Origin: Sphingobacterium sp.
GTDB lineage: Bacteria; Bacteroidota; Bacteroidia; SpSt-205
Assembly (NCBI GenBank): GCA_028276345.1
Contig: JAPYWM010000094.1
Coordinates: 1-5,656, forward strand
Direction: 5' to 3'
DNA length: 5,656 nt
The translations under genes and the position numbers were made by a program. Shown piece by piece: positions 1 to 5,656 of this stretch. Within the stretch, counting starts at the first letter, position 1; the number at the start of each line of letters is the position of its first letter. Below the pieces are notes generated by a model. It saw nothing but the letters and a program-made list of their open reading frames with translations. It did no database searches and was not told where the DNA came from.

Positions 1-572
1 AGCCAGGGGTTTTCTACCTCACCATCGACGATGGGCCGGAGCCTGAGGCGCTATTTCGCCTGCTGGAGGTCCTTGCCCGCCATGAAGCGCGTGCGACTTT
101 CTTCTGGTTAGCGCAAAAAGTAGACACCTATCATCAAAACTTACCCATAGCGCACATCTATGCGCAGGGACATCGGGTAGAACTGCATGGGTATGTGCAT
201 GTTAGTCCTTGGCGTCTTGGCCGGCGATCCTGGTTAGCCGATGTAGAGAGAGGCTTGCGGATACTATCAGAACGGCTTCCCGAGAGGCCCCGCTATTATC
301 GTCCGCCGTATGGACGGTACCGGTCTTTACCCCAGGCGTGGGGTATGGAGACGGTTTTGTGGGATCTCATGCCGCCGGATTATCGTATGCGAGAAGGGTG
401 GGCGTACCCGGCCGCCCGATACCTCAAAGCCGGTGACGTGATAGTTCTACACGAGCGTCTGGATGCCGACTGGGACGAATGGGAGACTTTTCTGACCCTT
501 ACTGGGCAGAAAGGTCTACGAGCTGTGCCGCTTCCGTGCGGGGTTTTTCCGAGCCCGGGTTGGGGAGCTTAA
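1..572 (+). CDS. Polysaccharide deacetylase (NodB homology, carbohydrate esterase 4-like), 5'-truncated
   Basis: The reading frame is open from base 3 to the TAA at 570-572, so the N-terminus and any signal peptide lie outside the window; 189 residues are visible. The NodB motifs occur in order. Motif 1 is TIDDGP (21-38), whose aspartates supply the catalytic base and a metal ligand. Motif 2 is HGYVH (186-200), matching the metal-binding H-S/T-x-x-H except that Gly replaces Ser/Thr. Motif 3 is RPPYGR (300-317). Motif 5 is VIVLHE (438-455) with the conserved Leu-His. Motif 4 is degenerate: WDLMPPDY, where many members have an Asp in place of Met and a Trp in place of Tyr. The family removes N- or O-acetyl groups from chitin-like sugars, peptidoglycan or exopolysaccharide; the substrate here cannot be inferred. 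The last 57 bases overlap the convergent transglycosylase gene. Family assignment is firm and the specific role is unknown. Confidence 0.9.
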   Translation, partial: PGVFYLTIDDGPEPEALFRLLEVLARHEARATFFWLAQKVDTYHQNLPIAHIYAQGHRVELHGYVHVSPWRLGRRSWLADVERGLRILSERLPERPRYYRPPYGRYRSLPQAWGMETVLWDLMPPDYRMREGWAYPAARYLKAGDVIVLHERLDADWDEWETFLTLTGQKGLRAVPLPCGVFPSPGWGA

Positions 573-1913
573 GGTGCTGGCGGGCGACTCAGGGTGGGGA
601 GGAGCCGTTTGGGGCGTGAGGGTGGGAGTCGGGAGGGCCTTGAGTTGAAGGGGCATCAGATAGACAATAGGCATTACATAACGATACTGGCTCCACTGCG
701 GGTCGGCAGGGGTATAAATAAACCAGTTTTCCAGGTTATCGGCGTCGGGTTCGGGCGAAAGTTTAATGCGGAGCTTGATACCTGGATAGACGCTATAGGC
801 CCAGAGTTGATTCCAGCGGAGGATCTGATAGGGTGAGACGTTATATTGTCTGGCGATGTGGTAGAGGGTTTCGCCGGGGCGGACTGTGTGCCAGATGTAG
901 CCCCGACCAGCGGTCTGTCGGTTCGCCACTGGAAGGAGAGTCAGTTCGCCACTAAGCAGTTTATCGCGGAGGTTGGCTACTTCATGGGCCGCTATGGCCG
1001 GTACTCGTATAGTGTATCCTGCCGGGACTATGTCTGCTCGCAGCTCGGCATTGTAGAATTTCAGCCAGCTGAGGGGCACCCCCGCCTGTCTGGCAATCAC
1101 GCTGAGGCGGGTAGCTCTGGGGAAGAAGACCGTATCCGTCTCCCGGGGAATATCTGGGTAGATCGGCCGTATTCCGTGGAGGGGCGCGTAGTTCATGATG
1201 TAGCAAGCCGCGACGAAAGCCGGTACATAACCCCGTGTTTCTGCGGGTAGGAATCGCGCTATTTCCCAGTAGTTGGTGCGTCCGCCGGCCATCTTGATAG
1301 CGCGGAGCACCCGGCCTTGGCCGCAGTTGTAGGCTGCAATTACCAGTAGCCAGTCGCCGAATATTTTGTAAGCATTTTGTAGGTAGCGGGCAGCGGCATG
1401 GGTAGACTTGATGAGGTCGTAACGTTCGTCTATGAGGCGGTTGACTTGCAGGCCATAGAGGCGGGCGGTGCTGGGGATGAACTGCCATATACCGGCGGCG
1501 GCCATGGGGGAAAGGGCTTCGGGCATGAGCGCACTCTCGATGATGGGGAGGTATTGCAATTCAGGCGGGAGGCCATACGCGCGAAGGATTGACTCAATGG
1601 TGGGGAGGTAATAGTCGGCCAGACCCATCAGGCGGCCCGTTAGGACGGGATACTGAAAGAGGTATCCTCGAATGGCATTGAAAGTCGCCGGATTAAAATC
1701 CAGCGGGATGGTGGTTTGAAGGGCAGCCAGGCGCTCTTCGTATACTTCGGGCTCTTCGTCTTTTAGGGCGAAGGCGGTATCTTGGGCTAAGAGGCCCCCT
1801 TCTCGTTCCCAGGCGAAATAGGAGCGGATGAGGCTATCTAATTCGGCGATGCGGGGGGATTGCGCGTGCAAAAAGCCCAAGCTAAGGGTGATGAGAAAGG
1901 CGCTGTATCTCAT
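516..1913 (-). CDS. mltD: MltD-like membrane-bound lytic murein transglycosylase with LysM
   Basis: This predicted exported enzyme cleaves peptidoglycan glycan strands to 1,6-anhydromuropeptides. From the ATG at 1911-1913 it is 465 residues. Residues 1-18 form a signal peptide (MRYSAFLITLSLGFLHAQS), with no lipobox Cys. An SLT domain spans about 103-250, with the catalytic Glu in LPIIESAL (E126), the family motif GIWQFIPSTARLYGL (141-155) and AAYNCGQGRV (193-202). A weak LysM-like stretch lies near 266-305, followed by a clear LysM at about 341-385 (WHTVRPGETLYHIARQYNVS) for glycan binding. The C-terminus is a Pro/Ser/Thr-rich, then Arg/Lys-rich tail. An in-frame TTG at 1941-1943 would add 10 residues; I prefer the ATG because it gives a more usual signal peptide and a shorter overlap with gatA. 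It is the last gene of the tatA-gatA cluster, so probably co-transcribed. The mltD symbol is by domain architecture, not proven orthology. Confidence 0.9.
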   Translation of the reverse strand: MRYSAFLITLSLGFLHAQSPRIAELDSLIRSYFAWEREGGLLAQDTAFALKDEEPEVYEERLAALQTTIPLDFNPATFNAIRGYLFQYPVLTGRLMGLADYYLPTIESILRAYGLPPELQYLPIIESALMPEALSPMAAAGIWQFIPSTARLYGLQVNRLIDERYDLIKSTHAAARYLQNAYKIFGDWLLVIAAYNCGQGRVLRAIKMAGGRTNYWEIARFLPAETRGYVPAFVAACYIMNYAPLHGIRPIYPDIPRETDTVFFPRATRLSVIARQAGVPLSWLKFYNAELRADIVPAGYTIRVPAIAAHEVANLRDKLLSGELTLLPVANRQTAGRGYIWHTVRPGETLYHIARQYNVSPYQILRWNQLWAYSVYPGIKLRIKLSPEPDADNLENWFIYTPADPQWSQYRYVMPIVYLMPLQLKALPTPTLTPQTAPPHPESPASTLSSPTRARKNPARKRHSS

Positions 1914-3261
1914 AAGCCGCAGCAAATAAGCGATTTTCGGCAAAGTAAGGCCCCATCAGCTGAATGCCTACAGGTACTTCTGAGAAGGGGAGGGGCACTT
2001 GTAGAGCGGGATGGCCGGTGAGGTTAGCATACACGGTGAGGAGGTCGGAGAGGTACATCTGGATGGGGTCGGCAGTTTTTTCGCCCAGGGCGAAGGGCGG
2101 CGTAGCACTCGTGGGGAGGAGGATGACTTCATAGGTGGAAAGAAGCTTTTCGGTGTAGTCGTAGAAGAGTGCGCGGGCTCGCTGCGCCCGCTGATAGTAA
2201 GCTTCGTAGTACCCTGCTGACAGTACGAAAGTTCCGAGGAGGATGCGGCGTTTGACTTCGGTGCCGAAGCCCTCGCTACGAGTGCGGGCGTAGAGGTCGA
2301 GCAGGTCTTTGGGGTTTGCGGTGCGATAGCCGTAGCGGACGCCGTCATACCGGGCCAAGTTAGAGGAGGCTTCGGCGGTGGTGAGAATGTAGTAGGTGGG
2401 CACCAGGTAGTCCCAGTACGGGAAGTCGACCGCTTCTACGGCATGACCTGCCTGGCGGAGTTTTTCCACGAGGGTTTGGACGGCGGTGTGGACGGCTGGA
2501 TGGAGGCCGGCGGGTAGGAGGAGCGCGTAGCGATGGGGTATGGGGTGGGTGGAGAAGGGCTCTACGGGCCGGGCGCTGGTAGTAGCATCGCGCTCGTCCC
2601 ACCCTGCCATGACTTCGTAGGTGGCGATGAGGGCCTCCAAGGTGGGCGCGATGGGCCCAATCTGGTCAAAGGAGGAGGCATAAGCGATGAGACCGTAACG
2701 TGAGATGCGGCCGTAGGTAGGTTTGAGACCATACAGGCCGCAAAAGGCGGCCGGCTGGCGGATAGACCCGCCCGTATCGCTGCCGAGGGCCATATCGCAG
2801 AAGCCTGCGGCAGCGGCAGCAGCGGAACCGCCTGACGAGCCTCCTGGCACCCACTCCGGATTGCGGGGGTTGCGAACTGGCCCATAGGCGGAGTTTTCAT
2901 TGGAGGAGCCCATGGCAAACTCATCGCAGTTGGCCCGGCCGATGCATAGGGCGCCGGCCGCTTCCAGGCGCTCTATGGCTGTGGCACTGTACGGGGAGAC
3001 GAAGTTTTGCAGGATGCGAGAAGCGGCACTGGCCCGGTGGTCGGCATAGCAGATGTTGTCTTTGTGCACGTAGATAAGTCCCCGCAGAGGCAGAGGGGCA
3101 TCGGCTGGCAGCGAATCCAACTGCTGGGCCTTTTGCCGGGCTTCCTCTTCGTAGACTTCTAAGAGGGCGTTGAGGGTGGGGTTGTGCGTGTGGATACGTT
3201 GGAGGGCTTCTTCTACGGCGGGGAGGGCTTTGCGCTGCTGCCAAAAGGGCATGCCAGTCAT
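1882..3261 (-). CDS. gatA: Glutamyl-tRNA(Gln)/aspartyl-tRNA(Asn) amidotransferase subunit A
   Basis: This is the amidase subunit of cytoplasmic GatCAB, which hydrolyses glutamine and passes ammonia to GatB for conversion of misacylated Glu-tRNA(Gln) or Asp-tRNA(Asn). The 459-residue protein has the whole amidase-signature fold. The Lys-cisSer-Ser triad is visible as K67 in YVHKDNI, S142 in PGGSSGGSAA and the nucleophile S166 in GSDTGGSIRQPA. The spacing matches the K79/S154/S178 triad of the Staphylococcus aureus enzyme with a constant offset of 12. Other hallmarks are RANCDEFAMGSSNENSAYGP (109-128), GLKPTYGRISRYGL, and the C-terminal NLTGHPALQVPLPF and PVGIQLMGP segments. Length is slightly under the usual 480-490. 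Its ATG shares the ATGA overlap with the tatA stop, suggesting translational coupling. gatB and gatC are not in the window. An alternative is another amidase-signature hydrolase, but the GatA-specific motifs make that unlikely. Confidence 0.95.
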   Translation of the reverse strand: MTGMPFWQQRKALPAVEEALQRIHTHNPTLNALLEVYEEEARQKAQQLDSLPADAPLPLRGLIYVHKDNICYADHRASAASRILQNFVSPYSATAIERLEAAGALCIGRANCDEFAMGSSNENSAYGPVRNPRNPEWVPGGSSGGSAAAAAAGFCDMALGSDTGGSIRQPAAFCGLYGLKPTYGRISRYGLIAYASSFDQIGPIAPTLEALIATYEVMAGWDERDATTSARPVEPFSTHPIPHRYALLLPAGLHPAVHTAVQTLVEKLRQAGHAVEAVDFPYWDYLVPTYYILTTAEASSNLARYDGVRYGYRTANPKDLLDLYARTRSEGFGTEVKRRILLGTFVLSAGYYEAYYQRAQRARALFYDYTEKLLSTYEVILLPTSATPPFALGEKTADPIQMYLSDLLTVYANLTGHPALQVPLPFSEVPVGIQLMGPYFAENRLFAAAYEIQRLSHHP

Positions 3262-3464
3262 CCGTCTATTGTCTTATCCAGCGTCTCGGGGGCTTTGGGG
3301 CTTTTTTCGGGGGTAGAAGGTTTTTTCTCGCCGCGCAGGGCTTCCTGAAACTCCCGAATGCTACTTCCCAGTCCCCGAGCAAACTCCGGCAGCTTTTTCC
3401 CTCCGAAGAGGAGCAGCACCACAGCAAAAATCAGCGCCCACTCCCACGGTCCTAACCCAAACAT
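3258..3464 (-). CDS. tatA: Twin-arginine translocase pore subunit TatA/TatE family
   Basis: This small inner-membrane protein oligomerises with TatC to export folded proteins bearing twin-arginine signal peptides. The 68 residues show the standard TatA plan: a short N-terminal segment, one transmembrane helix (about residues 6-21, WEWALIFAVVLLLF), the hinge FGGKKLPEFARGLG, an amphipathic helix (about 25-46, with SIREFQEALRGEKK), and a polar Lys/Pro/Thr-rich tail. The start is the ATG at 3462-3464; there is no Shine-Dalgarno sequence, and a Bacteroidota-type -7 box ends only 4 bases upstream, so the message may be leaderless. It is the first gene of the leftward tatA-gatA-transglycosylase cluster and is divergent from nspC. 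tatC is not in the window. TatA versus TatE or TatB cannot be resolved strictly, but the short length and lack of a long charged C-terminal helix argue against TatB. Confidence 0.93.
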   Translation of the reverse strand: MFGLGPWEWALIFAVVLLLFGGKKLPEFARGLGSSIREFQEALRGEKKPSTPEKSPKAPETLDKTIDG

Positions 3465-3468
3465 ACGC

Positions 3469-3476
3469 CAAAGGTA
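3469..3476 (-). promoter_or_regulatory. Bacteroidota-type -7 promoter element for tatA cluster
   Basis: Read on the minus strand this is TACCTTTG, an exact match to the known Bacteroidota -7 consensus TAnnTTTG. A possible -33 TTG lies at 3500-3502, 23 bases upstream, at the long end of the usual spacing. Only 4 bases (GCGT) separate the box from the tatA ATG, so transcription would start at or next to the start codon. The match is seen directly; promoter function is inferred. Confidence 0.6.
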
Positions 3477-3500
3477 CGAATAAAATAGCGTGCTTAGTGC

Positions 3501-3535
3501 AAGGTAGGATGCTGCCGGGAGGTAAGGCCTACCTT
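3501..3535. repeat. Inverted repeat in the nspC promoter (possible operator)
   Basis: AAGGTAGG at 3501-3508 is the perfect reverse complement of CCTACCTT at 3528-3535, with 19 bases between the arms. The right arm covers most of the nspC -7 box. AGGTA also occurs at 3472-3476 and 3520-3524, so four copies in either orientation fall in about 65 bases. This could be a binding site for a regulator acting on nspC, on tatA or on both, or a chance repetition of promoter-like sequence. No regulator is encoded in the window. Confidence 0.3.
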
Positions 3536-3537
3536 TG
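3530..3537 (+). promoter_or_regulatory. Bacteroidota-type -7 promoter element for nspC
   Basis: TACCTTTG matches the consensus TAnnTTTG and is identical to the octamer ahead of tatA on the other strand. It lies 4 bases (CGGC) before the ATG at 3542, the same spacing as at tatA. I see no good -33 TTTG at the usual distance upstream. This placement argues that translation starts at 3542 rather than at the in-frame GTG at 3497 or ATG at 3509, which lie upstream of the predicted transcription start. Function is inferred. Confidence 0.55.
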
Positions 3538-3541
3538 CGGC

Positions 3542-4666
3542 ATGCGGCATCCGCTTCCTGCCTTTGTGATAGATGTGGAGAAAGTTCGACGCAACCTGGA
3601 AGTGCTAAAGGCCGTTCAGGAGGCCAGTGGGGTGAAGGTACTTTTTGCGCTGAAGGGGTTTGCGTTGCCGGCGGTGATGTCCCTTATTCGGGAGAAGCTC
3701 AGTGGGGTAGCGGCCAGTTCGCTGAATGAGGCGACGTTTGGGTATACCTACTTTCGGCAGCGGGTGCATTATTATGCGCCGGCGGTGCGGCCGGAAGACG
3801 TGCCTGTACTCCAAGAGATGGTGGGCACGTGGGTTTTCAATAGCCTTTCGGAGTATGCGCGATATGCGGCGCAGTTGTCTGAGTCTATCCGGATTGGTCT
3901 GCGGATAAATCCTCATTTTGGTTCGTCGAGTGCCCTGATATATAATCCTGGGCGGCCGGGTAGTCGGCTTGGGGTGCCGCCGGAGGCAGCTGGTCAGCCT
4001 CTGCCGGGGCGGGTGAGTGGTCTCCACGTGCACACGCTTTGCGAGGCGGGGCCGGAGGCGCTGGAGGGGCTTTTGGCGGCCTTAGAGGGGCAGTTTGGGG
4101 CCTGGTTGGGGCAAGTTCGGTGGCTCAACCTGGGCGGTGGGCATCTTTTGACGGCGGATTTTTACGAACCGGGACGGTTTGTAGAAGCGGTGCGCCGCTT
4201 CTGGGCGCGCTACCCGAACCTGGAAACCATTTATATTGAACCCTCGGCGGCGGTGGTGTGGGAGGCGGGATATCTGGTCAGTCGGGTGCTGGATAGGCAT
4301 CGGTCGGGCGACCGAACCTGGCTGATGTTGGATGTGTCGTTTACGGCGCACATGCCAGATACGTTAGAAATGCCCTACAAGCCTCGGGTATGGGAAGCCC
4401 TGCCAGCAGTGGACGAGGCTTATCCGACGTACTGGTTAGGAGGGGCGACGTGCTTAGCGGGAGATGAGATGGGCCCGTATAGCTTTCCCCGGCCGGTGGA
4501 AGTAGGAGAAGTCTTGCACTTTCACGATATGGCGCACTATACGTTTGTCAAGACGACGCTATTCAATGGGGTGGCGCATCCGGCCCTGGTGCTGAAGGCG
4601 GGGGACAGCTATGTGGTGGTCAAGCGGTTTGGATATGAGGATTATGTGGGGCGTTTGCGTGGGTGA
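3542..4666 (+). CDS. nspC: Carboxynorspermidine/carboxyspermidine decarboxylase
   Basis: This cytoplasmic PLP enzyme of the alanine-racemase-fold decarboxylases converts carboxyspermidine to spermidine, or carboxynorspermidine to norspermidine, in the aspartate-semialdehyde polyamine route. From the ATG at 3542 it has 374 residues, close to the family length. The PLP Lys is K38 in LFALKGFA. Other family hallmarks are ASSLNEATFG (58-67), INPHFGSSSALIYNPGRPGS (122-141) then RLG, GLHVHTLCE (160-168), LNLGGGH (195-201), HMPDTLEMPYKP (270-281), GGATCLAGDEMG (300-311) with the probable active-site C304, and DMAHYTFVKTTLFNG (329-343). Two oddities stand out. The PLP-binding EPG motif reads EPS (233-235), and a Cys I recall as common before HMPD is Ala (A269). 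An upstream in-frame GTG at 3497 would add 15 unconserved residues; the -7 box and family length favour 3542. The gene stands alone, divergent from tatA; its dehydrogenase partner is not in the window. Confidence 0.95.
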   Translation: MRHPLPAFVIDVEKVRRNLEVLKAVQEASGVKVLFALKGFALPAVMSLIREKLSGVAASSLNEATFGYTYFRQRVHYYAPAVRPEDVPVLQEMVGTWVFNSLSEYARYAAQLSESIRIGLRINPHFGSSSALIYNPGRPGSRLGVPPEAAGQPLPGRVSGLHVHTLCEAGPEALEGLLAALEGQFGAWLGQVRWLNLGGGHLLTADFYEPGRFVEAVRRFWARYPNLETIYIEPSAAVVWEAGYLVSRVLDRHRSGDRTWLMLDVSFTAHMPDTLEMPYKPRVWEALPAVDEAYPTYWLGGATCLAGDEMGPYSFPRPVEVGEVLHFHDMAHYTFVKTTLFNGVAHPALVLKAGDSYVVVKRFGYEDYVGRLRG

Positions 4667-4718
4667 GGGGGCACAGGCTTTTGGTCTGCGTGGGGTGATG
4701 TAGTGCGGCGCTTGTACC

Positions 4719-4755
4719 AAAAATAGCAGGGCCGCCCGCCAAAGGCGGGCGGCCC
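4719..4755 (-). terminator. Rho-independent terminator of dnaK
   Basis: A perfect 12-bp GC-only stem (4729-4740 paired with 4744-4755) closes a 3-base AAA/TTT loop. In the direction of dnaK transcription it is followed, after 5 bases, by a run of five T (complement of 4719-4723). It begins 14 bases beyond the dnaK stop codon. On the + strand, 62 bases after nspC, the same hairpin is not followed by a T-run, so it would terminate nspC less well, if at all. Confidence 0.85.
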
Positions 4756-4769
4756 CATCTCCGTTGTGC

Positions 4770-5656
4770 TTAGTTGTTTTTCCCCTGGTCGGGCACCTCT
4801 TCGTAAATCACCTCTGTAGCGCCATCTCCTTGCGCGCTCGCTGCACCGCCTGCCTCGCCGCTGTACATGGAAGTGCCTACCTTCTGCAGCTCCATGGAGA
4901 GCTGAGGCATGAGCCGATCTACGGCGCTGATGTCTTTATTTTGGTGGGCGGTGCGCAGTTCCCGAATGAGATTCTCTAAGGTAGAGCGGTTAGAGTCGGG
5001 GATTTTTGAGCCGTTTTCGCGAAGGAGTTTTTCTGCCTGATAGAGGAGGGCGTCGGCCTGGTTGAGTTTTTCGGCGGCCTCTTTGCGGCGGCGGTCTTCT
5101 TCGGCGTACAGTTGGGCTTCTCGCTTCATGCGTTCGATTTCCTCCTTAGAGAGGCCGGTGCCGGCTTCGATGCGGATGGACTGCTCTTTGCCGGTGGCTT
5201 TGTCGCGAGCGGTGACGGTGAGGATGCCATTTGCGTCTACGTCAAAGGTTACTTCGATTTGGGGTACGCCGCGGGGAGCGGGCGGGATACCTTCTAAGTA
5301 GAAGCGGCCGAGGCTGCGATTATCGGCGGCCATAGGCCGTTCGCCTTGCAGGACGTGGATTTCCACCGTGGTCTGGTTATCGGCGGCGGTGGAGAAGATC
5401 TCTGTGCGGCGGGTAGGAATGGTCGTATTGGCCTCGATGAGCTTGGTGAAGACGCCCCCCAGTGTTTCTACGCCGAGGGAGATGGGGATGACATCCAGGA
5501 GGAGTACGCCCTGCACATCACCAGCGAGAACGCCCGCTTGGACGGCTGCACCAAGGGCCACTGCTTCGTCGGGGTTGACACTCTTATTGGGCTCTTTGCC
5601 GAAAAAGTCCCGTACCAGCTGCTGGATGCGTGGCATCCGGGTAGAACCCCCGACCA
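4770..5656 (-). CDS. dnaK: Chaperone DnaK (Hsp70), C-terminal half, 5' end outside window
   Basis: This ATP-driven cytoplasmic chaperone works with DnaJ and GrpE to fold and rescue proteins. The 294 visible residues run off the right edge; the frame continues upstream of the internal Met at 5634-5636 with VGGSTR, so that Met is not the start. Visible parts, in window residues: the end of the nucleotide-binding domain (1-45, VGGSTRMPRIQ and SVNPDEAVALGAA), the interdomain linker VLLLDV (50-55), the beta substrate-binding domain (about 56-160, with IPISLGVETLGG, ANTTIPTRR, FSTAADNQTTVEIHVLQGER and APRGVPQIEVTFDVDANGI), the helical lid (about 165-260) and a flexible Gly/Ala-rich tail. The tail keeps an acidic YEEV near the end but adds a polar PDQGKNN extension. 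The match to Escherichia coli DnaK is near-continuous through the beta domain. No grpE or dnaJ follows; a strong terminator ends the transcript. Confidence 0.97.
   Translation of the reverse strand, partial: VGGSTRMPRIQQLVRDFFGKEPNKSVNPDEAVALGAAVQAGVLAGDVQGVLLLDVIPISLGVETLGGVFTKLIEANTTIPTRRTEIFSTAADNQTTVEIHVLQGERPMAADNRSLGRFYLEGIPPAPRGVPQIEVTFDVDANGILTVTARDKATGKEQSIRIEAGTGLSKEEIERMKREAQLYAEEDRRRKEAAEKLNQADALLYQAEKLLRENGSKIPDSNRSTLENLIRELRTAHQNKDISAVDRLMPQLSMELQKVGTSMYSGEAGGAASAQGDGATEVIYEEVPDQGKNN

Noticed and set aside
594..1250. Plus-strand open frames (80 and 134 codons) opposite the transglycosylase
   Set aside because: Both lie fully antisense to the conserved gene, have no recognisable motif and are explained by low stop frequency in GC-rich sequence.
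1363..1383. Direct repeat of ATTTTGTA separated by 3 bases
   Set aside because: It lies inside the SLT domain coding region and simply reflects Gln-Asn and Tyr-Lys-Ile codons (LQNAYKIF). There is no further copy or array.
982..1488. Long minus-strand frame (168 codons) inside the transglycosylase gene
   Set aside because: It is in another frame of a gene with clear SLT and LysM motifs, is rich in Pro/Arg/His as expected for a shifted GC-rich frame, and has no recognisable domain.
3517..3523. GGGAGGT, a strong-looking Shine-Dalgarno sequence near nspC
   Set aside because: It is 18 bases before the ATG at 3542, too far to act, and no in-frame start lies at a suitable distance. It also falls upstream of the predicted transcription start.
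3605..4033. Minus-strand open frame (142 codons) opposite nspC
   Set aside because: It is an antisense shadow of a strongly conserved gene, with Arg/Pro/His-rich composition and no domain or start context.
4718..4725. Minus-strand TATTTTTG, an exact TAnnTTTG match pointing antisense into nspC
   Set aside because: It coincides with the T-run of the dnaK terminator, which explains it. There is no gene downstream in that orientation before nspC.

Overview
The window looks like a housekeeping stretch of a Gram-negative, probably Bacteroidota-type chromosome with moderately high GC. The lineage call rests on three things: two exact matches to the Bacteroidota -7 promoter element (TAnnTTTG) just ahead of divergent start codons, no convincing Shine-Dalgarno sequences at the expected distance, and a carboxynorspermidine decarboxylase of the kind used for spermidine synthesis in that phylum. 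The sequence alone cannot fix genus or lifestyle. No mobile element, CRISPR array, tRNA, rRNA or phage gene was seen.

Layout, left to right. (1) Positions 1-572, + strand: the 3' part of a NodB-type polysaccharide deacetylase, cut by the window edge. (2) Positions 516-3464, - strand: a tight three-gene cluster read right to left, tatA, gatA, then an MltD-like lytic transglycosylase with LysM. tatA and gatA share an ATGA stop/start, gatA and the transglycosylase overlap by about 30 bases, and the transglycosylase tail overlaps the deacetylase tail head to head by 57 bases. (3) Positions 3465-3541: a compact divergent promoter region serving tatA leftward and nspC rightward. (4) Positions 3542-4666, + strand: nspC. 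(5) Positions 4667-4769: a 103-base gap holding a strong hairpin terminator for dnaK. (6) Positions 4770-5656, - strand: the C-terminal half of dnaK, entering from the right edge. No gene-free stretch exceeds about 105 bases.

Functionally these are mostly independent core functions: envelope polysaccharide and peptidoglycan processing, Tat protein export, the transamidation route to Gln-tRNA or Asn-tRNA, polyamine synthesis and protein folding. The most interesting part is the 77-base divergent promoter region. Both genes have the identical octamer TACCTTTG exactly 4 bases before their ATG, which predicts that both mRNAs are leaderless or nearly so. I found no convincing undescribed system.
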